A stretch of 64,000 bases of DNA from assembly GCF_009746625.1 (NCBI RefSeq), contig NZ_VWXL01000058.1, positions 111,619 through 175,618 on the forward strand, read 5' to 3'. Below the pieces are notes generated by a model. That model had not been told where the DNA came from. It searched no databases and worked only from the letters and a program-made list of their open reading frames with translations. The stretch is from Caproicibacter fermentans. Lineage in GTDB: Bacteria > Bacillota > Clostridia > Oscillospirales > Acutalibacteraceae. The translations under genes were made by a program, and so were the position numbers. This document shows positions 32,342-41,807 of this stretch, in pieces (position 1 is the stretch's first letter; each line of letters opens with the position of its first letter).

Positions 32342-33940
32342 TTGAAGAAAATGAACAAATTGATTGCGTTTGTGCTTGCAGGTGCAATCTCGTTCGCGTC
32401 ACTTGCAGGATGTGCAGGAAACGGAGCGAGCTCCGCCACAGCTTCCGGCTCAGCGTCCGGGGCGGCGTCAAGCCGGAAATCCGAAGCGAGCGATACCCTG
32501 ACCTATGCGCAGGGCGCCGAACCGAGAGGATTGGATCCCGCGCTTGTCGACGATGGCGAATCCGCCAAAGTTACATGCAACATTTATGAAGGTCTTCTGA
32601 AATACGACAAGGATTCCACAAAAGTCGAACCCTGTCTAGCAAAAACCTGGGATATCAGCGACGATGGGCTTACATACACGTTTCATCTTCAGGAAGGCGT
32701 AAAATTCCAGGACGGCACTGATTTCAACGCGGACGCGGTTGTCTATAACATTGACCGACAGCTTCCGCCTAAAGTGACAAAAGACATGTCCTATGCTTCT
32801 TTTGTTTACAGCTCAGTGAAAAGTGCCGAGGCGGTAGACGAAAATACGGTAAAAATCACATTGAATTCGCCCTGCACTCCGCTGCTGAAAAATCTGGCCA
32901 TGGTTTTCGGCGCACCGGTCGTGAGCCCGAAAGCCTTGAAGGACAATAATAATAATGTTAACCAGGCTCCCTGCGGCACGGGTCCTTATAAATTCGTTCG
33001 CTGGGATAAGGGCGAAGACATCGTTCTGATCCGGAATGATAATTACTGGGGCGACAAAGCCAAATGTAAAAATGTCGTTTTCAAATTCATTGCAGATAAC
33101 TCCGCGCGTGTTGTTGCTTTGAATAACGGCGAAGCGGATATGATCGACGGAATCGACGCGACGGTCGTCAGCCAGATCCAGAGCGCAGGCAACAAGCTGT
33201 ATCAGGCAAAGGGCATGAATACCAACTATATGGCGTATAACGCCAGCAAGGCTCCGTTTAACGATGCAAAACTCCGCAAAGCAATTTCACAGGCCGTTAA
33301 TGTTCCGGAACTCGTCACGAGTCTGTATCAGGGCTATTCCGAGCCGGCAACCTCCGTCCTTCCGACATTTATTGGCGGCTACGACAAGAGCATTACCCAG
33401 ACTGCCTATGATGCTGACGCCGCTGCGGCAGTATTAAAGGCCGCCGGGCTGACCCAGGTTCATATGATTACGTATACAAACCCAAGACCGTACAACACCG
33501 TAAACGGGCAGGCACTCGCGGAAGCGATTCAGGGTTATCTGTCCAAGGTTGGCGTGACCTGCAAAATTGATTCTTATGACTGGACGACATATAAATCAAA
33601 GGTAACCGAGGGCGACTACGACATCTGCTTCTACGGCTGGAACGGCGACAACGGCGACCCGGACAACTTCATGAGCCTGATGTCCGTGGATGACCCCAGC
33701 CAGAACGTTGCCCGTTACAAAAATCCTGAATTCAACAAATTAATTGCACAGGGCCTTTCCACTCCCGAAGGCGACGCGCGCAACGCGATTTACACACAGC
33801 TTGAGAAAATCGCCGCCGAGGATAATGTATGGCTGACGATTTCCCACGCGCAGAACCTCTGCGGCTATCGTCCGAATATCCATGATTTCTATTATCATGT
33901 AACCGGCGATGTTCCGCTTGCAGGTGTTTCGAAAGATTGA
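32342..33940 (+). CDS. Peptide/opine-type ABC substrate-binding lipoprotein (family 5)
   Basis: 532-aa solute-binding lipoprotein. Signal MKKMNKLIAFVLAGAISFAS then lipobox LAGCAGN and a Ser/Ala linker. Family 5 (DppA/OppA) blocks: AQGAEPRGLDPALVDDGESA, YEGLLKYDKDSTKVEPCLA, CGTGPYKFVRWDKGEDIVL, AYNASKAPFNDAKLRKAISQ and CFYGWNGDNGDPDNFM. The last resembles DppA-type dipeptide binders. TTG 32342 has GGGAG nine bases upstream; ATG 32351 is possible. First gene of a five-gene importer operon. Confidence 0.92.
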   Translation: MKKMNKLIAFVLAGAISFASLAGCAGNGASSATASGSASGAASSRKSEASDTLTYAQGAEPRGLDPALVDDGESAKVTCNIYEGLLKYDKDSTKVEPCLAKTWDISDDGLTYTFHLQEGVKFQDGTDFNADAVVYNIDRQLPPKVTKDMSYASFVYSSVKSAEAVDENTVKITLNSPCTPLLKNLAMVFGAPVVSPKALKDNNNNVNQAPCGTGPYKFVRWDKGEDIVLIRNDNYWGDKAKCKNVVFKFIADNSARVVALNNGEADMIDGIDATVVSQIQSAGNKLYQAKGMNTNYMAYNASKAPFNDAKLRKAISQAVNVPELVTSLYQGYSEPATSVLPTFIGGYDKSITQTAYDADAAAAVLKAAGLTQVHMITYTNPRPYNTVNGQALAEAIQGYLSKVGVTCKIDSYDWTTYKSKVTEGDYDICFYGWNGDNGDPDNFMSLMSVDDPSQNVARYKNPEFNKLIAQGLSTPEGDARNAIYTQLEKIAAEDNVWLTISHAQNLCGYRPNIHDFYYHVTGDVPLAGVSKD

Positions 33941-33965
33941 AAGAAAGCCTAAATGACACGGCAGC

Positions 33966-33996
33966 GCCGGGCATTTGCATTGATGCGGTGCCCGGC
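33966..33996 (+). repeat. Intercistronic hairpin 1 after the binding-protein gene
   Basis: GCCGGGCA (33966-33973) and TGCCCGGC (33989-33996) with inner GCAT/ATGC pairing. No T-run. Likely an mRNA-stability or processing element. Confidence 0.6.
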
Positions 33997-34044
33997 ACAA
34001 GCTGTTTGCAGAGAGTACACCTTACCTGAGTTGCCGCAGGGCGT

Positions 34045-34079
34045 TCGATTTTAAACAGCGGTTTACTGTTCAAAATCGA
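34045..34079 (+). repeat. Intercistronic hairpin 2 before the first permease gene
   Basis: TCGATTTTAAACAG (34045-34058) and CTGTTCAAAATCGA (34066-34079) pair over 14 positions with one mismatch. It ends eight bases before the permease RBS. Confidence 0.6.
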
Positions 34080-34106
34080 GTGCCTAAGGCGGAAAGGCTG
34101 ATGCAA

Positions 34107-35123
34107 ATGATAAAATATATGATCAAAAGAATCTTGATGCTGATCCCTGTATTAATCGGCGTCTCCATCATTGTGTTCCTGATTATGCGCGTGTTTTCTC
34201 CAGACCCGGCGCCGATTGTTCTGGGCGAACATGCGACGCAGCAATCCATGCAGGAATGGAGACTGGCAAACGGCCTGAATGATCCGATCTGGCTTCAGTA
34301 TGTCAATTACATAAAGGATGCGATGACCGGAAATCTGGGAACCTCTTATTATACAAAAGCGCCGGTTACCCAGGAGATTTTTTCACGTTTTCCTGCTACA
34401 ATAGAACTGGCAATCGCGGCGATCATTTTTGCTTCACTATTAGGTATTTTTCTTGGAGTTGTATCTGCTGTTAAAAAGAATTCTATTTTTGACAACGGCG
34501 GAAGGATCCTTGCGCTGATCGGTGTTTCCATGCCGATTTTCTGGCTCGGCATCCTGCTGATCATTCTGTTTTCGGGAACACTGCATTGGCTGCCGTCAAC
34601 AGGCCGATTAAACCCGCTGTACCAGCCAACGCAGATTACGGGATTCTATCTGATCGACTCCCTCCTGACAGGAAATATGAATGCTTTGGTCGACGCGCTG
34701 AGACATTTGGTTCTTCCCGCGCTCGCGCTCGGCATGTATTCCATGGCAATTATTACGAGAATGACGCGTTCCAGCATGTTGGAAAGCATGAGCCAGGATT
34801 ATATCCGAACCGCCAGGGCAAAGGGGATAACCAATCGGCGGGTGATTCGTAAACATGCTCTTCGCAACGCGCTGATCCCGATTGTAACGGTCATCGGCCT
34901 TCAGTTCGGCAGTCTTCTTGGCGGAGCGGTTCTGACTGAAACCGTCTTTTCCTGGCCGGGGATCGGGGCGTATACGGTCAACTGCATTCTGAAATCCGAT
35001 TTTCCAGTTGTGCAGGGCGTAGTTTTGCTGGTTGCGGTTGTTTATGTTCTGGTAAATCTTGCGGTGGATATTATTTATGCGTTCCTTGATCCCCGTATTA
35101 AATACGCTAAGAAGGAGGGGTAG
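34107..35123 (+). CDS. dppB: Peptide ABC permease, DppB type
   Basis: Inner-membrane permease of 338 aa. N-terminal helix after MIKYMIKRILMLIPVLIGVS, then the long external loop and about five further helices. The EAA-type motif is YIRTARAKGITNRRVIRKHA followed by LRNALIPIVTVIGLQFG and LTETVFSWPGIG, diagnostic of DppB/OppB. ATG 34107 is preferred with GGAAAGG nine bases upstream; GTG 34080 and ATG 34101 are also in frame. Works with DppC, DppD, DppF. Confidence 0.92.
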   Translation: MIKYMIKRILMLIPVLIGVSIIVFLIMRVFSPDPAPIVLGEHATQQSMQEWRLANGLNDPIWLQYVNYIKDAMTGNLGTSYYTKAPVTQEIFSRFPATIELAIAAIIFASLLGIFLGVVSAVKKNSIFDNGGRILALIGVSMPIFWLGILLIILFSGTLHWLPSTGRLNPLYQPTQITGFYLIDSLLTGNMNALVDALRHLVLPALALGMYSMAIITRMTRSSMLESMSQDYIRTARAKGITNRRVIRKHALRNALIPIVTVIGLQFGSLLGGAVLTETVFSWPGIGAYTVNCILKSDFPVVQGVVLLVAVVYVLVNLAVDIIYAFLDPRIKYAKKEG

Positions 35124-35128
35124 CCTGT

Positions 35129-36052
35129 ATGAACCAGGTGAAAGAAGCAAAAAAGCCGTTACAGGCGGAACGGAACGCGGATAAGCCCGAGTCACAGGTC
35201 AAAGCCATGTGGGAAGCTTTAAAAACGAACAAGGCTGCGATTGCGGGAATGTATCTCATCCTGATTCTTACCGTTGTCGCGGTTGTTGTCTGGGCCAGCG
35301 AACTGATGGGAATGCGGATTCTGCCGTACGACCCGAATGATTCCGATTTATCCCAGAGCTTTGTCGCGCCCAACAGCCAACACTGGTTCGGAACAGACCA
35401 ATTAGGCCGCGACATTTTCAGCCGTGTACTTGACGGAACCAAAATCTCGCTGTTCGTCGGAATTGCGGCGGTTGCGATTTCCATGACCATAGGCGTCGTT
35501 TTTGGTTCCATAGCGGGATACCGCGGCGGGAAGACGGACACGATTATTATGCGCTTTATGGATATGATGCTTGCGATTCCTTCCATTCTGCTTGCCATTG
35601 CCTTTATGGCGGCGTTGGGAAAGGGAATCGACAAGGCGATTATCGCGATCGGCCTGGTTTCAATTCCGGAGTATGCCCGTATCATCCGCGGCAGTATTCT
35701 TTCCGCGAAAGAAAACGATTATGTTCAGGCGGCTCGGGTCATCGGCAACAATGATTACAGCATTATATTTAAACATATTCTGCCTAATGTTGTGTCTTCC
35801 ATCGTGGTTCGCGCGACGCTTGGGGTTTCCTCCGCCATTCTGGATACGGCCGCCCTTGGTTTTCTGGGGCTGGGCGTTCAGCCGCCCTACGCCGAATGGG
35901 GCGATATGCTGGGCAGGGCGCGTGGATTTATTTTTTCCGCTCCTTACACACTGGTCTTTCCCGGTGTGGCAATTACGATTACGGTTCTGGCGTTTAACTT
36001 GTTCGGCGACGGACTTCGTGATGCGCTTGATCCAAAGTCCAGATTAAGATAA
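35129..36052 (+). CDS. dppC: Peptide ABC permease, DppC type
   Basis: Inner-membrane permease of 307 aa with a cytoplasmic N-terminus of about 40 residues. Family blocks: NSQHWFGTDQLGRDIFSRVL, DMMLAIPSILLAIAFMAALG, AARVIGNNDYSIIFKHILPN (EAA loop) and LGVQPPYAEWGDMLGRARGF. AAGGAGGGG precedes ATG 35129, five bases after the dppB stop. Confidence 0.93.
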   Translation: MNQVKEAKKPLQAERNADKPESQVKAMWEALKTNKAAIAGMYLILILTVVAVVVWASELMGMRILPYDPNDSDLSQSFVAPNSQHWFGTDQLGRDIFSRVLDGTKISLFVGIAAVAISMTIGVVFGSIAGYRGGKTDTIIMRFMDMMLAIPSILLAIAFMAALGKGIDKAIIAIGLVSIPEYARIIRGSILSAKENDYVQAARVIGNNDYSIIFKHILPNVVSSIVVRATLGVSSAILDTAALGFLGLGVQPPYAEWGDMLGRARGFIFSAPYTLVFPGVAITITVLAFNLFGDGLRDALDPKSRLR

Positions 36053-36066
36053 GGCGGTACGGAATC

Positions 36067-37053
36067 ATGTTGCTTGAAGTGAACCATTTAAAAACGGATT
36101 TTAAACTGAAAAAGGGAATTGTGCACGCTGTGAACGACGTCAGTTTCGGCATTGAAAAAGGAGAAATCCTTGCGATTGTAGGAGAATCCGGTTCCGGAAA
36201 AAGCGTAACCTCGCTTTCCGTCATGGGACTTTTGCAGGAGCCCGGCAAAGTCGTGGACGGCGAGATTTTGTATAAAGGCGAAGATCTTTTGAAAAAGAGC
36301 GAAAAGGAACTTCAAAAGATCCGCGGGGATCAGATTTCGATGATCTTTCAGGAGCCGATGACCTCGTTGAATCCGGTCTATCGAATCAAGGACCAGATTA
36401 TTGAAAGTATTATGACCCATATGAAGCTGTCCCGGAAAGAAGCGCTTGCCCGTACGGTTGAAATGCTGAAAACGGTCGGCATTCCTTCCCCCGGGCAGCG
36501 CGCCAATGATTATCCGCACCAGATGAGCGGAGGCATGCGCCAGCGTGTTATGATTGCAATGGCGCTGGCCTGCAATCCGGAGTTGCTGATTGCCGACGAG
36601 CCGACAACCGCCCTGGACGTTACGATTCAGGCTCAGATTCTTGAGCTGTTATATTCATTGCGTGAGAGATTTAATATGGCCGTTCTGCTGATTACACACG
36701 ATCTCGGTGTTGTTGCAGAGGCTGCGGATCGCGTTATTGTCATGTACTGCGGCCAGATTATGGAAGAAGCGGATGTAAAAAGCCTGTTCTCGAATCCGAT
36801 GCATCCGTATACGCTTGGGCTTCTTAACTCGATTCCGCGAATTGAGGACGAAAGCGGGGAACGGCTTTATATGATCAAAGGCATGGTTCCAAACCCGCTG
36901 CATATGCCTCAGGGCTGTCCGTTTTCCGATCGCTGTGACCGCTGCATGGAACGGTGTACCCTTGAAATGCCAGAACTGAAAGAAGTGGGCGGGCATAAGG
37001 TGCGCTGTTTCCTCTACAATCAGGAAGCCGGAAAGGAGGCGGATGACCGGTGA
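36067..37053 (+). CDS. dppD: Peptide ABC ATP-binding protein, DppD type
   Basis: 328-aa ATPase. Walker [10 protein letters not shown], signature [15 protein letters not shown], Walker [14 protein letters not shown]-loop [17 protein letters not shown]. The C-terminal oligopeptide-transporter extension has [14 protein letters not shown], the Cys pattern that binds an Fe-S cluster or metal in this family. Begins 14 bp after dppC. Confidence 0.94.
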   Translation: MLLEVNHLKTDFKLKKGIVHAVNDVSFGIEKGEILAIVGESGSGKSVTSLSVMGLLQEPGKVVDGEILYKGEDLLKKSEKELQKIRGDQISMIFQEPMTSLNPVYRIKDQIIESIMTHMKLSRKEALARTVEMLKTVGIPSPGQRANDYPHQMSGGMRQRVMIAMALACNPELLIADEPTTALDVTIQAQILELLYSLRERFNMAVLLITHDLGVVAEAADRVIVMYCGQIMEEADVKSLFSNPMHPYTLGLLNSIPRIEDESGERLYMIKGMVPNPLHMPQGCPFSDRCDRCMERCTLEMPELKEVGGHKVRCFLYNQEAGKEADDR

Positions 37054-38042
37054 GCGATACTCTAGTGGAGATTCAGAATCTGTCAAAGCATTTTACTGTG
37101 GAAACCAATTTCTTTGGCAAGCCGACCTCCGTACTGAAGGCGGTGGAGGATGTTTCCTTCACAATTCAAAAGGGCGAGGCGTTCGGCCTTGTCGGGGAAT
37201 CGGGGTGCGGAAAAACCACGCTTGGAAAAATGCTGGTAAACCTTTACCGGCCGAGTTCCGGGAAGATTTTGTATGACGAAACGGACCTGACTGCGCTGAA
37301 CGAGAAAGAACGCAGAAAATACTGCAAGGATATCCAGCTGATTTTTCAGGATCCCTATGCTTCCCTGAATCCAAGAATGACGGTCGGTGACATTATTGCG
37401 GAACCGATCCGGATTAATCATCTGCTGCCGGAGGGCAAAGTGGAAGACCGTGTGATCGAACTGCTTAACTGCGTCGGTCTTGCACAGCATCAGCGCAACC
37501 GCTTTCCCTATGAGTTTTCCGGCGGTCAGCGCCAGCGCGTCGGAATTGCGAGAGCGCTTGCCGCAAATCCAAAGCTGATTGTATGCGACGAACCTGTTTC
37601 GGCGCTGGATGTATCCATTCAGGCACAGGTGCTGAACCTGCTGGACGATCTGAAAGATGAGTTTGGGCTGACTTATCTGTTCATTGCACACGGCCTAAAC
37701 GTGGTCAAACATATCAGCGACCGGGTCGGTGTCATGTACTTGGGAAAAATGATGGAAATCGCCCCCAAAAAGGAGCTGTATTCCAACGCGCTTCATCCTT
37801 ATACCAAAGCGCTTCTTTCGGCAATTCCACTCATTGATCCTACAAAGAAGAAAGAGCGCATCATTTTGCAGGGAGAGGTCCCAAGCCCGATCAATCCTCC
37901 GTCCGGGTGTCGTTTTTGTACCCGGTGCAGTCGGGTAATGGATATTTGCCATCAAGTAACACCAGAGCTGAAAGAGATTATGCCGGGACATTATACGGCA
38001 TGCCATCTGTACGACGAGCAAAACACATCGGGGCAACAATAA
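37050..38042 (+). CDS. dppF: Peptide ABC ATP-binding protein, DppF type
   Basis: 330-aa ATPase. Walker A GESGCGKTTL, signature FSGGQRQRVGIARAL, Walker B LIVCDEPVSALD, H-loop FIAHGLNVVKHISDRV. C-terminal CRFCTRCSRVMDIC extension as in DppF/OppF. The H-loop reads AHG rather than SHD, a small variation of the usual pattern. GTG 37050 overlaps the dppD stop by four bases (GTGA). Last gene; the stop codon already lies in the terminator stem. Confidence 0.93.
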   Translation: MSDTLVEIQNLSKHFTVETNFFGKPTSVLKAVEDVSFTIQKGEAFGLVGESGCGKTTLGKMLVNLYRPSSGKILYDETDLTALNEKERRKYCKDIQLIFQDPYASLNPRMTVGDIIAEPIRINHLLPEGKVEDRVIELLNCVGLAQHQRNRFPYEFSGGQRQRVGIARALAANPKLIVCDEPVSALDVSIQAQVLNLLDDLKDEFGLTYLFIAHGLNVVKHISDRVGVMYLGKMMEIAPKKELYSNALHPYTKALLSAIPLIDPTKKKERIILQGEVPSPINPPSGCRFCTRCSRVMDICHQVTPELKEIMPGHYTACHLYDEQNTSGQQ

Positions 38043-38084
38043 ATAAGAACAGCGTCCGCTTAGTTCGGACGCTGTTCTTATTTT
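38041..38084 (+). terminator. Intrinsic terminator of the peptide ABC operon
   Basis: AAATAAGAACAGCGTCCG (38041-38058) and CGGACGCTGTTCTTATTT (38066-38083) form a perfect 18-bp stem, overlapping the dppF stop codon, with T-rich flanks on both strands. It can also serve the MFS gene from the other side. Confidence 0.92.
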
Positions 38085-38141
38085 ATATAATTGGTGAGGA
38101 ATAAAGGTTTTTGATTTTGGGCGCAGCTGCAATAAAACTTA

Positions 38142-39518
38142 TTAGGATTCCGGAAGCTTTGCGTCGCGCAGGAAAGAAGAAGAGAGTATCCCCAACAGCG
38201 CCACTGCGATTCCCACTTGAAATACACGGCTGACTCCGGAAATTTCCCATCCGATCACATTTCGTGCTGTCAGGACTGTTCCAAAAAATGCGCTCCCGGT
38301 TGCCGTCCCGATATTTCGAAAAAGGGTTACGGCGGATGTCACTGAGCCGATCCGACATTTGGAGACTGAATTCTGCGCGTTGACATTTCCTACAGGCATA
38401 TTCATTCCAACGCCCCAACCCATGAGAACGGCATTCAAGATCAAAACGGAGTAACCGGTTGATTTGTCCATGACGGAAAATCGCCACATGCTGAAACCGA
38501 TTAAGCAAAAACCGATCAATGACCAGATGCGATACTGGTTGGTCCGGGAAATCAAACGCCCAACGATGTTTGCGGCAAGGACCAGGCTGACCATCATCGG
38601 CGCCAGCACCAGACCAGAACCGGTTGCGCTCATCTTAAGAATATTCTGTTCAAAATAAGGCAAATAAACGACTGCGCCGATTAAACTCATCTGGTTGAAG
38701 AACGATAAAGCCAGAGCCATGTTGATTCTGCGGTCGGTAAAATATTCTGAGGGAAAAATTGGGCTTTTTACCCGGTGCTGCAAAAGAATGAAGATTAGAA
38801 GCATCAGGAAGGCAAAAACCGCCATTCCAACGATCCACGGAGAGTTCCAGGGCAGCACGGTTCCGGCAAGGCTGAGGGAAGTCAGAACCGGGAATAAAAT
38901 CAGAGCAAGGACAATCATGCCGGAAAGATCGGTCTTTTGTTTGATAATCTGCCGATCGTCCGGCAGTGTGAAAAACAAAGCGATAAAAGCAAAGACACCA
39001 ATCGGAAGATTCAGATAAAAAATCCATCTCCAGCCGAAACGATCCGAAAGGAAGCCGCCGGTCACCGGGCCGATCAGATTAGCGAGATCGTACATGGAGG
39101 ACACGATTCCCGTATATTTTCCGCGCTCTGCCGGCGGAAACAGGTCCGCGATGATCGTAAAGACTCCCGCTACGATGACGCCGCCGCCTGTTCCCTGCAA
39201 AGCACGGAATAAAATCAGTTCCGGCATGTTTCCGGACAATCCGCACAGAGAAGAGCCTGCCAGAAACAGAGCGATGCCGCATAGAAAAACCGGTTTATGT
39301 CCGCGTAGATCTGAAATAGTGCCTGAAATTGGAATTGCAATGGTTGAACACAGAAGATAAGACGTGAAAGGCCAGGCGTAATACGCTTTTCCGCCGAGAT
39401 CACTCACAATATTTTTCATGGCGGTACTAAAAATGGTGGAATCCATGGCATAGATCAGCAGGCTCGCCATTAAGCCGGTAAAAATCGGACTCAGACGTTT
39501 GATCCTTGTTTGACTCAA
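38142..39518 (-). CDS. MFS multidrug-type exporter
   Basis: 458-aa membrane protein of the major facilitator superfamily, about 13-14 hydrophobic segments, closest in pattern to the DHA2 (EmrB/QacA) drug:H+ group. Blocks: LLIYAMDSTIFSTAMKNIVS, GTISDLRGHKPVFLCGIALF (motif A), LFRALQGTGGGVIVAGVFTI, and motif C YDLANLIGPVTGGFLSDRFG. TTG 39518 with TAGGAG eight bases upstream is preferred over GTG 39527. A PadR regulator lies directly upstream. Substrate unknown. Confidence 0.88.
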   Translation of the reverse strand: MSQTRIKRLSPIFTGLMASLLIYAMDSTIFSTAMKNIVSDLGGKAYYAWPFTSYLLCSTIAIPISGTISDLRGHKPVFLCGIALFLAGSSLCGLSGNMPELILFRALQGTGGGVIVAGVFTIIADLFPPAERGKYTGIVSSMYDLANLIGPVTGGFLSDRFGWRWIFYLNLPIGVFAFIALFFTLPDDRQIIKQKTDLSGMIVLALILFPVLTSLSLAGTVLPWNSPWIVGMAVFAFLMLLIFILLQHRVKSPIFPSEYFTDRRINMALALSFFNQMSLIGAVVYLPYFEQNILKMSATGSGLVLAPMMVSLVLAANIVGRLISRTNQYRIWSLIGFCLIGFSMWRFSVMDKSTGYSVLILNAVLMGWGVGMNMPVGNVNAQNSVSKCRIGSVTSAVTLFRNIGTATGSAFFGTVLTARNVIGWEISGVSRVFQVGIAVALLGILSSSFLRDAKLPES

Positions 39519-39541
39519 TAATTTCACTCCTATATAAGATA

Positions 39542-39557
39542 TTAGTGTAGAGTATAC
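39542..39557 (+). promoter_or_regulatory. Candidate PadR operator upstream of MFS gene
   Basis: TTAGTGTAGAGTATAC, 24 bp upstream of the MFS start. It matches the site at 40124-40139 (reverse strand) in 15 of 16 positions. Confidence 0.6.
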
Positions 39558-39574
39558 TATGTGGGCATAAAAAA

Positions 39575-40102
39575 TCAGGAATTAGACTCCTTGATTTTTT
39601 GAAGATAGGCTTCGGTCCAACGGCAGAACAGCCGATACATATCCTGATATAGCCCGATAATAGCAGCCGCTTCCGGGAGATCTTCATTATGCCGGAGAGA
39701 ATCATTCAGATTCGTCAGCGAATTGTTCAGGTTTTCAATCAATTCTTCCATCAGGCGTGCTGCGTCGGAGCGGTTCAGCTTATTCAGGTGAGCTACAAGG
39801 GTGGTGAAATCAATGTAGACAGTACCGGGGTTTTGAGCCAGACGTTCCATTAAGTTAAAAAAGTATTTGCGGCCTTTTTCATTGACCGTATAAATGGTTT
39901 TTTCAGGCATTTCGCCGTCCCGTACGACTTCGGCGTCAAGATATCCCCGCCGATGCAGATTGATGAGATTTTTATAGATGGCGGGTGTGCTGATTTTAGT
40001 CCAGCGACGAATATTCATGGATTCCATTTTCTTCTTCATCTCATAAGCGTTCATCGGCTCTTTGATCAGAATGCCGAGAAGCATAATATTAACGGTTGAC
40101 AT
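39575..40102 (-). CDS. PadR-family transcriptional repressor
   Basis: 175-aa regulator. N-terminal PadR winged helix: VNIMLLGILIKEPMNAYEMK, KISTPAIYKNLINLHRRGYL and KTIYTVNEKGRKYF. The C-terminal half (about 95-170) is a helical dimerisation region. Located 57 bp upstream of the MFS exporter on the same strand; PadR proteins usually repress an adjacent transporter until a drug or phenolic ligand binds. GGAGAGG precedes ATG 40102. Confidence 0.93.
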   Translation of the reverse strand: MSTVNIMLLGILIKEPMNAYEMKKKMESMNIRRWTKISTPAIYKNLINLHRRGYLDAEVVRDGEMPEKTIYTVNEKGRKYFFNLMERLAQNPGTVYIDFTTLVAHLNKLNRSDAARLMEELIENLNNSLTNLNDSLRHNEDLPEAAAIIGLYQDMYRLFCRWTEAYLQKIKESNS

Positions 40103-40123
40103 CTGGGCCTCTCCTTTCTACTG

Positions 40124-40139
40124 GTATACTTTACACTAA
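40124..40139 (-). promoter_or_regulatory. Candidate PadR operator upstream of padR-type gene
   Basis: On the minus strand TTAGTGTAAAGTATAC, 22 bp upstream of the regulator's start. A wider inverted repeat TATACT-N10-AGTATA (40125-40146) includes it. Suggests autoregulation. Confidence 0.6.
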
Positions 40140-40189
40140 CAGTATAAATCTTTTTGCAGAGAAGATCAACACTTTTTTGAATCATTTGA

Positions 40190-40228
40190 TTTAAACCCTC
40201 TGTAATCCTAATTTAACGTAAATTTAAC
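40190..40228 (+). promoter_or_regulatory. Pho box upstream of pstB
   Basis: Four TTTAAC-like hexamers at exact 11-bp steps: TTTAAA (40190), TGTAAT (40201), TTTAAC (40212), TTTAAC (40223). This matches the PhoP-binding direct repeats known from Bacillus. A TAATAAT at 40244-40250 is the likely -10. Confidence 0.75.
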
Positions 40229-40327
40229 ATGATTCAAATAAAATAATAATGCACTTTTATGCCCGGTTCTCATTTGGAATCGAACAATTCGGAATAAATC
40301 ATCCGAAGAAAGGGTACATAAATCAGT

Positions 40328-41083
40328 ATGGAAATAAAATTGGTTTTAAAGGATCTTAATCTGTACTACGGAGATTTTCAAGCGCTAAAAAATATTTCGC
40401 TGGAAATTCCCAAAAATCAGGTCACCGCTTTCATCGGCCCCTCCGGCTGCGGAAAATCCACCTGCCTTAAAACGATCAATCGTATGAACGATCTGGTGGA
40501 GAACTGTCGGATTGAAGGATTAGCCGCGATCGACGGCGAAGATATTTACAGTCCGCAAATGGATGTCACTTTACTTAGAAAGAGGGTTGGAATGGTATTT
40601 CAAACCCCGAACCCGTTTCCAATGACGCTGTATGACAATATTGCCTACGGCCCGAAAATTCATGGAATACGATCGAAAAGGCAGCTGGATGAAATCGTGG
40701 AACAGTCCCTTCGCAGCGCCGCGTTGTGGGATGAGGTGAAGGACCGGCTGAAAAAGTCCGCGCTGGGCCTGTCGGGCGGGCAGCAGCAGCGGCTTTGCAT
40801 TGCAAGGGCCCTTGCGGTGGAGCCGGAAGTGATTTTGATGGATGAACCGACCAGCGCGCTCGACCCGATTTCAACGCTGAAAATTGAGGACCTGATGGAT
40901 GATCTGAGAAAAAAATATACGGTGATTATTGTTACTCACAATATGCAGCAGGCCGCCAGAATCGCGGACAGAACCGCGTTTTTCCTGCTTGGAGAGATTG
41001 TGGAATACACCGACACGGTCGAAATGTTTAACCGGCCGAAGGATGAGCGGACGGAACGGTATATTACCGGCCGCTTCGGCTGA
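40328..41083 (+). CDS. pstB: Phosphate ABC importer ATP-binding protein
   Basis: 251-aa ATPase. PstB-specific N-terminus [19 protein letters not shown], Walker [41 protein letters not shown], signature [15 protein letters not shown], Walker [16 protein letters not shown] and H-loop [18 protein letters not shown]. The usual pstS-pstC-pstA genes are not upstream; a PadR gene is. Followed by phoU, phoP and phoR, under a Pho box. Confidence 0.95.
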   Translation: MEIKLVLKDLNLYYGDFQALKNISLEIPKNQVTAFIGPSGCGKSTCLKTINRMNDLVENCRIEGLAAIDGEDIYSPQMDVTLLRKRVGMVFQTPNPFPMTLYDNIAYGPKIHGIRSKRQLDEIVEQSLRSAALWDEVKDRLKKSALGLSGGQQQRLCIARALAVEPEVILMDEPTSALDPISTLKIEDLMDDLRKKYTVIIVTHNMQQAARIADRTAFFLLGEIVEYTDTVEMFNRPKDERTERYITGRFG

Positions 41084-41128
41084 CTTGCTTTTTTGCGGCT
41101 TTCAGTGATACTATAAGGAGGATGAACC

Positions 41129-41794
41129 ATGCCGAGAAAAATATTTGACAGGGAATTGGAAGATCTGATCTCCAGAATGACGGAAATGGGCAATGCGGTA
41201 GACCGGAAAATAGAACAGACAATTTCCGCGTTAAAGACGATGGACCTTGAGCTTGCCGCTGAAGTTGCTGGTTCCGACAATGAAATTGACCGAATGGAGC
41301 ACAGCATTGAAAAAAACTGCATGGAATTGATTGCGTTGCAGCAGCCGATCGCCGGCGACCTTCGCATTATTGCCGCCTGTCTCAAAATCTTAACGGATAT
41401 TGAGCGCGAAGCCGATCAGTGCGCGGATATTTGCGAGATTCTTACAGTCGGGGAACTGAACACGAACAGCCTTGCAACTGCGCATGTGGTTCAGATGCTG
41501 GAGACGGCCAGAAAAATGTTTCGCCGGTCGATGGATGTGTTTCTCAGCCGGGAAGTTGAAGAAGCGAGAGCTGTCTGCAGGGCTGATGATGAAGTTGATT
41601 CGATGTTTTCAAAGATTATTCTTGAGGTCTGTACAATTATCACGGAGAATCCGCAGAATGTCATGCGGGAAGTCGATCTTCTTTTCATCTCAAAATACGC
41701 GGAGCGTATGGGCGACCACGCAACCAACATTGCCGAATGGGTTATTTTTATGGAAACCGGAGTCCATCCCGATCTGAATGAGGGCGAATTATAA
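41129..41794 (+). CDS. phoU: Phosphate transport regulator PhoU
   Basis: 221-aa all-helical protein with two PhoU three-helix repeats (about residues 15-105 and 115-210). Metal-binding acidic motifs EADQCADICEILT and KYAERMGDHATNIAEW are present, as is the VDRKIEQTISAL start. It links Pst activity to the PhoR kinase. AGGAGG precedes ATG 41129. Confidence 0.95.
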   Translation: MPRKIFDRELEDLISRMTEMGNAVDRKIEQTISALKTMDLELAAEVAGSDNEIDRMEHSIEKNCMELIALQQPIAGDLRIIAACLKILTDIEREADQCADICEILTVGELNTNSLATAHVVQMLETARKMFRRSMDVFLSREVEEARAVCRADDEVDSMFSKIILEVCTIITENPQNVMREVDLLFISKYAERMGDHATNIAEWVIFMETGVHPDLNEGEL

Positions 41795-41807
41795 GCGGGA
41801 GGGTACT

